Shown: in pieces, positions 60,131-64,000 of the stretch
Layout of the letters: each line of letters begins with the position of its first letter
Position numbering within the stretch: position 1 is the first letter of the stretch
DNA from: Gordionus sp. m RMFG-2023
Lineage: Eukaryota > Nematomorpha > Gordioida > Chordodea > Parachordodidae
Length of the DNA: 64,000 nt
Direction of reading: 5' to 3'
Assembly (NCBI RefSeq): GCF_954871325.1
Contig: NC_088776.1
Location: forward strand, 7,447,985-7,511,984
Program-made: the position numbers and the translations under genes
The notes under the pieces: generated by a model
The model's database searches: none
Told to the model about the DNA's origin: nothing
The model's input: the letters and a program-made list of their open reading frames with translations, nothing else

Positions 60131-62138
60131 TAAAAATAATCCCATATAACATGAAAACAAAAGTTTATTTTTCAAAAAAAGGAAATTATACTATTATAAT
60201 ATAAGACAAAGGTATATTTATTATTTTTAAAATCTAAAATTATGCCAATTGAACGATATAAAATTTTTTTAATTATAAATGTAAATTATACATTAATTAA
60301 TAAAAAATTTTAATTTTGAAAAATATGATTTTTTTTTAGTTAAATTAAGTCTTCCATCATCGATGATTGAATCATCGTCATCAGATACATTTAATATCTC
60401 TTCGTAATCACTAATTTTTTGGGATATATATCAGAGATGTGCTAGGCTAGTTAAAATTTTTTGCATAACTTTCGGGAAATTATATTAAAAGTATGCCATA
60501 GCCCGGATTATTTTTGTATTAATTTTCAGGTTAACACAATTTAATTATCTATATTTAATTTTTTTTTCTCCAATGTCAATGAAGGACTCTTATATAACCT
60601 CTATGGCCATCTATTGCTATAACAACTGCTCTATAAATCATTGTGCTTGATTTTTATGGTTTGATATCTATATTGTTTATTTGCTATTGGATCATGATCA
60701 TATCTTAAAAAATAACTGGTTTAATTTACTGCATAATTTATAAATTTAATATTTTAAATAAGACAAGCTCTTAAGGAAGAAATCAACATATAATAATTTA
60801 TTTTCAAAGAGTGAATCAAGATCAAAATATGAGCTTGAAATCCAAAAAAATTTTCTTTTTCTGATTTAGGATATAGATCGTGGTTTCTTTTAAACCGAGT
60901 TTTAAGATTTTAGGGATTTGGTTCAAACTCTGATTATTAATGAATCATACCAGATTAAACATAATTTGCATATAAAGGCGCATTTCATAGAAATTTTAAA
61001 TAAGCGGCTCTTTCAGGTTATAGTGTCTAGATTTTCTTATCGGATTTTTTTCAAACTCTGAATATAACAGCTGCCGACTTTGATATCAAATCTGATTCTC
61101 AATCTGATATTGAGTTTATTTTAATCTAACCTTGTGGACAATGCATTATGAGATATAAAATATTGTTATCCTCTACAATATGATAAAAGTTCGAGTGTTA
61201 ATAAATATGAAATTTAAAATCATTTATTTTAATAAGGCTAATGACTAAAATCTTTAGCATTACATTTTAAATCACTATAATAATAGAATATCAATTAATA
61301 CAAAATTTCTCAGTTAAAAAACACTGATTTCTTAATAGAAGTCCATGGGGTATCCTAAAGTTGATACTCAGAGGTTAAGAGATCTGAATTTTTTGAAACC
61401 AATCTCCTTTAGGAGGAAAAATCAAAAGGTTTGGGTCTGATTTAAACTGGAAATGCCTATCTAAGCAAACTACAAATAATTTAGGTAAAAATTATTTATA
61501 TACTTTAATAATTAAAATTTAATTTCTTATTTTTAGTGTTATTAAATGGCACGATTAGAATTTTAACCAAATATATAAGCCCCGAGATTTGGCAAAATGA
61601 GGCTCAAACCTTTCTGCTACCTATGAGCAAAATGTCCAGATCTTAAAAGAGTAGTTTTTAATAATCTACCCAAACAGGGCCGTTTAAAATCACCACTTAC
61701 ATTATGAACAAGTTCTAAAAGTTACTAGATATTTTCAATTGTGGTAAACGTTATTTGTTAAAATATGCTTATCTAGTTGTGTTAATCTGAATATTCATAA
61801 ATTTTCTCCTATTTAGGTGAGATTAAAACTAAAATGTTAAGAAAAATATATAATTAAGCTCTCATAATAAAGAAATTATTCAAGCTCAGATAAAACTTAA
61901 TTGCCTAGAAACTCAGATTAAGAAAATCTCTCAGAAAATATGAAACACTAAGATTTCGTCTTGGATTTTAAGAAAAACTACACATGTGAGATTCAGTAAA
62001 AATTATGAACTTTAACTACTTTAATTTCTAGCAATTAATGGAAATAATTCTGAGAGTGCCACTTTTATTCTGAGCGCATAAGCCATTCATAATAATAAAT
62101 ATTCATTATTTTTTTAAAATAATATTCTAGCATATTTT
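60131..62138. other. Intergenic stretch between two LINE fragments
   Basis: No gene recognised. It contains a copy of the dispersed palindromic repeat at about 61568-61700 and otherwise AT-rich unique-looking sequence. Confidence 0.4.
61568..61700. repeat. Dispersed palindromic repeat, copy 5
   Basis: CCGAGATTTGGCAAAATGAG, TTCTGCTACCTATGAGCAAA, ATGTCCAGATCTTAAAAGAG and ACAGGGCCGTTTAAAATCAC follow the family block order in diverged form. Confidence 0.45.
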
Positions 62139-62576
62139 TTAAAATACAAATAAATTAAATATAACCCATGTAGAAACTTTCCTTGTAACCATGGAATTCG
62201 TGAAACTCCATCGGACGCATACCATATGAGAAGAGACCAGAAGGCTCCAATAAGGTAGGAAAACCAGCTGACCTAATTGTAAGAGATCGAACCTCGAGTG
62301 CCGAATTTGTCGACCGGGATTATGATTGCAATGTAAAGGATGAAGCGCCATATTGTAATCATCAGTATGACATTTGCTGCATTTATATGGTAAAAAAGGA
62401 ATGTTAAGCCTGTTATATAGAGCATAACTGAGCTCGTGGTTGTCCAATTTAAGTTTGAGATTTCTATACGAAATAACATCTAAAAATTTATATCGCCGCT
62501 CCTTGATAAGTTCAATGAATGTTGACCTGGCCAAAGGTGAAAGACTCGAAATAAGGTAATCAACGGAGATTTTCAC
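62139..62576 (-). mobile_element. LINE C-terminal fragment, second copy
   Basis: Minus-strand reading LDNHELSYALYNRLNIPFLP, then KCSKCHTDDYNMALHPLHC, then GRQIRHSRFDLLQ. This is the helix plus zinc module that precedes the nuclease-like end of the LINE at 58359-60130. Reverse transcriptase and the nuclease-like end are absent. Confidence 0.75.
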
Positions 62577-63904
62577 AAGTGGTATAATTAAAATTCCCTA
62601 ACCATCACGTTTAATCATGGTAAAAGGACTGAAAAACGCTTGATAGTAGGAAAAATTTCTTCATATCTTCTTTACCTGGGAAACCAAAATTCTTAAATTA
62701 AAATTAAATATAAACTAATAATATGGACAAGTTATAGATAATGTTAACATGATTTTAAAAACAATCCACAACAAAATAAGATATGCAACTCAATGTGATG
62801 ATCAAGAAGCAGCATGGAAGTTGGACAATGAGCTATGAATTCTATATAGTTAATCAATGAAGATTTACAAGACAATTACAAATGCATGTAAGAAGAAAAG
62901 TTATTATAATTTAAAATACCATTCCAAAATTAAGTCATAACCTATAACATAAAATAACTTATAACGTAAATATTAAAATCATATCGTATATAAATGAACA
63001 CAAAGTAAACCTTGAAGAATATTTATTAAAAAATGAAAGATTTTCTTAACAACCTACCTGATTATTCATATTTTTGATTTCTTGGATTATGACCAAATGT
63101 TGAAATTAACTAATGGTGAATTCATGGGCACAATAAAAGGGTATTATGAATATAAATCATCTTTAGTTCAACCACTTAATCATTATAAAATTCACAATAT
63201 TGACAATTTTTAATCTAAACTCATTATAAAAAAGGTTATAATAGTAATTGTCATAATCATAATAATCCAGGTAATTATTATAGGAATAATCAATAAAAAA
63301 ATTATAATAAGTTAGATATAAATAATTATAAAGATGAAATTATTTACCTGGTGCATTTTACTTATACATTAAAGTTATTTTACTAGCAATATAATTAAAA
63401 TAATGGGGGAGGGGGGGGGGAATGCGTTTTCTGACATATTCATTACTATACTGAAGAAAAGATATATTTATTTAAAATTTTATATATAACCCAAAAATAT
63501 TGACATAGAAAAATAATAAAGACCAAGAAGGTATCCCTGGTTGAGATAATTTTTGCTAGTAATTTCTGTTAGGTTGGGCTATTTTTATAAAATTATTTTA
63601 TGTTGGTTACTATTTTTCAAATATATTTTTCACTAGTTTTTAAAATATTTTTATTCTTTATCTATTCAAATTCAGTTATAAATGATCTTGTAATAAATTT
63701 ACATAATTTCTTTAAAAAAATATAATATAAAATACTCAAACTGTAGTTTTTATAATATTATTTTTGCTAAAATCTTAGACCCAAATTGGGTAGTTATTCA
63801 ACACTACATAAACAACAACTAGCAAAATTATTTATTAAACAAAAAATTTATAAAAAAATTTGATACAGATATTAACATTATCAGATATAAAATTTTATAT
63901 TTAT
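62577..63904. other. Intergenic stretch at the right end
   Basis: No supported gene. There is an A/T-rich Asn-type triplet region at 63230-63310 and a G-rich run at 63405-63420. Confidence 0.35.
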
Positions 63905-64000
63905 TATAGTTTTATTTCAGGTAGAACAATATTTCCTCATAAAACCAATTATAGATTTATTGATCTTAGGTTCATTTAACTGAGTTTAGGATACGCGGCT
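63905..64000 (-). pseudogene. Decayed duplicate of the last SMYD exon (partial at window edge)
   Basis: On the minus strand this matches 41103-41200 closely: GCCGCxTATCCT, TTAAATGAACCTA, GATCAATA, ATGAGGAAAT, then CCTGAAATAAAACTATA. One base is missing after the AAYP codons, which brings in an early stop, and the last codons are lost. A second SMYD gene or a segmental duplicate probably extends beyond the right edge. From what is visible, its end is not functional. Confidence 0.7.

Noticed and set aside
62700-63330. Possible Ty1/copia gag-like remnant
   Set aside because: Scattered phrases look vaguely gag-like, but no zinc knuckle, ends or supporting pol sequence could be confirmed.

Overview
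This is an AT-rich window from an animal nuclear genome. Evidence: GT-AG introns, standard-code exons, and animal-type genes for Integrator subunit 8, a class C GPCR, a SMYD-type SET/MYND protein and an RBM28-like nucleolar RRM protein. The phylum cannot be fixed from the sequence. Introns of about 28-66 nt sit beside introns of several kb, and the intergenic and intronic DNA is packed with old transposons. That mix would suit an invertebrate, perhaps a parasitic one, but this is inference.

Layout, left to right. (1) 577-1609, minus: 5' half of an RBM28/NOP4-like gene that runs off the left edge. (2) 1836-6171: a Ty3/gypsy LTR retrotransposon fossil with 148-bp LTRs and a 5-bp target duplication. 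(3) 6.2-11 kb: repeats only, including a MITE, a LINE scrap and a large minisatellite framed by two direct repeats. (4) 11.2-12.7 kb, plus: pieces of a histidine-phosphatase gene resembling PXYLP1, apparently decayed. (5) 15073-19882, plus: a three-exon class C GPCR of about 920 residues with a hAT transposon in its first intron. (6) 21656-33741, minus: INTS8, 23 exons recognised by homology and phase. (7) 35265-35837, plus: two orphan terminal exons ending in KDEL. (8) 36.1-40.0 kb: two copies of a hAT-type MITE bracketing another MITE and a dead piggyBac transposase. (9) 41103-56577, minus: a SMYD-family gene whose introns contain a TA-flanked DNA transposon, its MITE, palindromic MITEs, a possible SINE and a tandem duplication. 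(10) 56.6-64 kb: repeats, two LINE fragments, and at the right edge a decayed duplicate of the last SMYD exon.

The host genes look like unrelated housekeeping and signalling genes, not an operon or cluster: RBM28 (ribosome biogenesis), INTS8 (RNA polymerase II termination), SMYD (lysine methylation), GPCR (signalling). Exon boundaries were placed by hand from splice consensus, reading-frame phase and remembered family alignments. Most junctions are phase-consistent; the unresolved ones are stated. No previously undescribed system stands out. The most unusual signals are the very short introns, the orphan KDEL exons, and the transposon/MITE pair with a captured hAT fragment.
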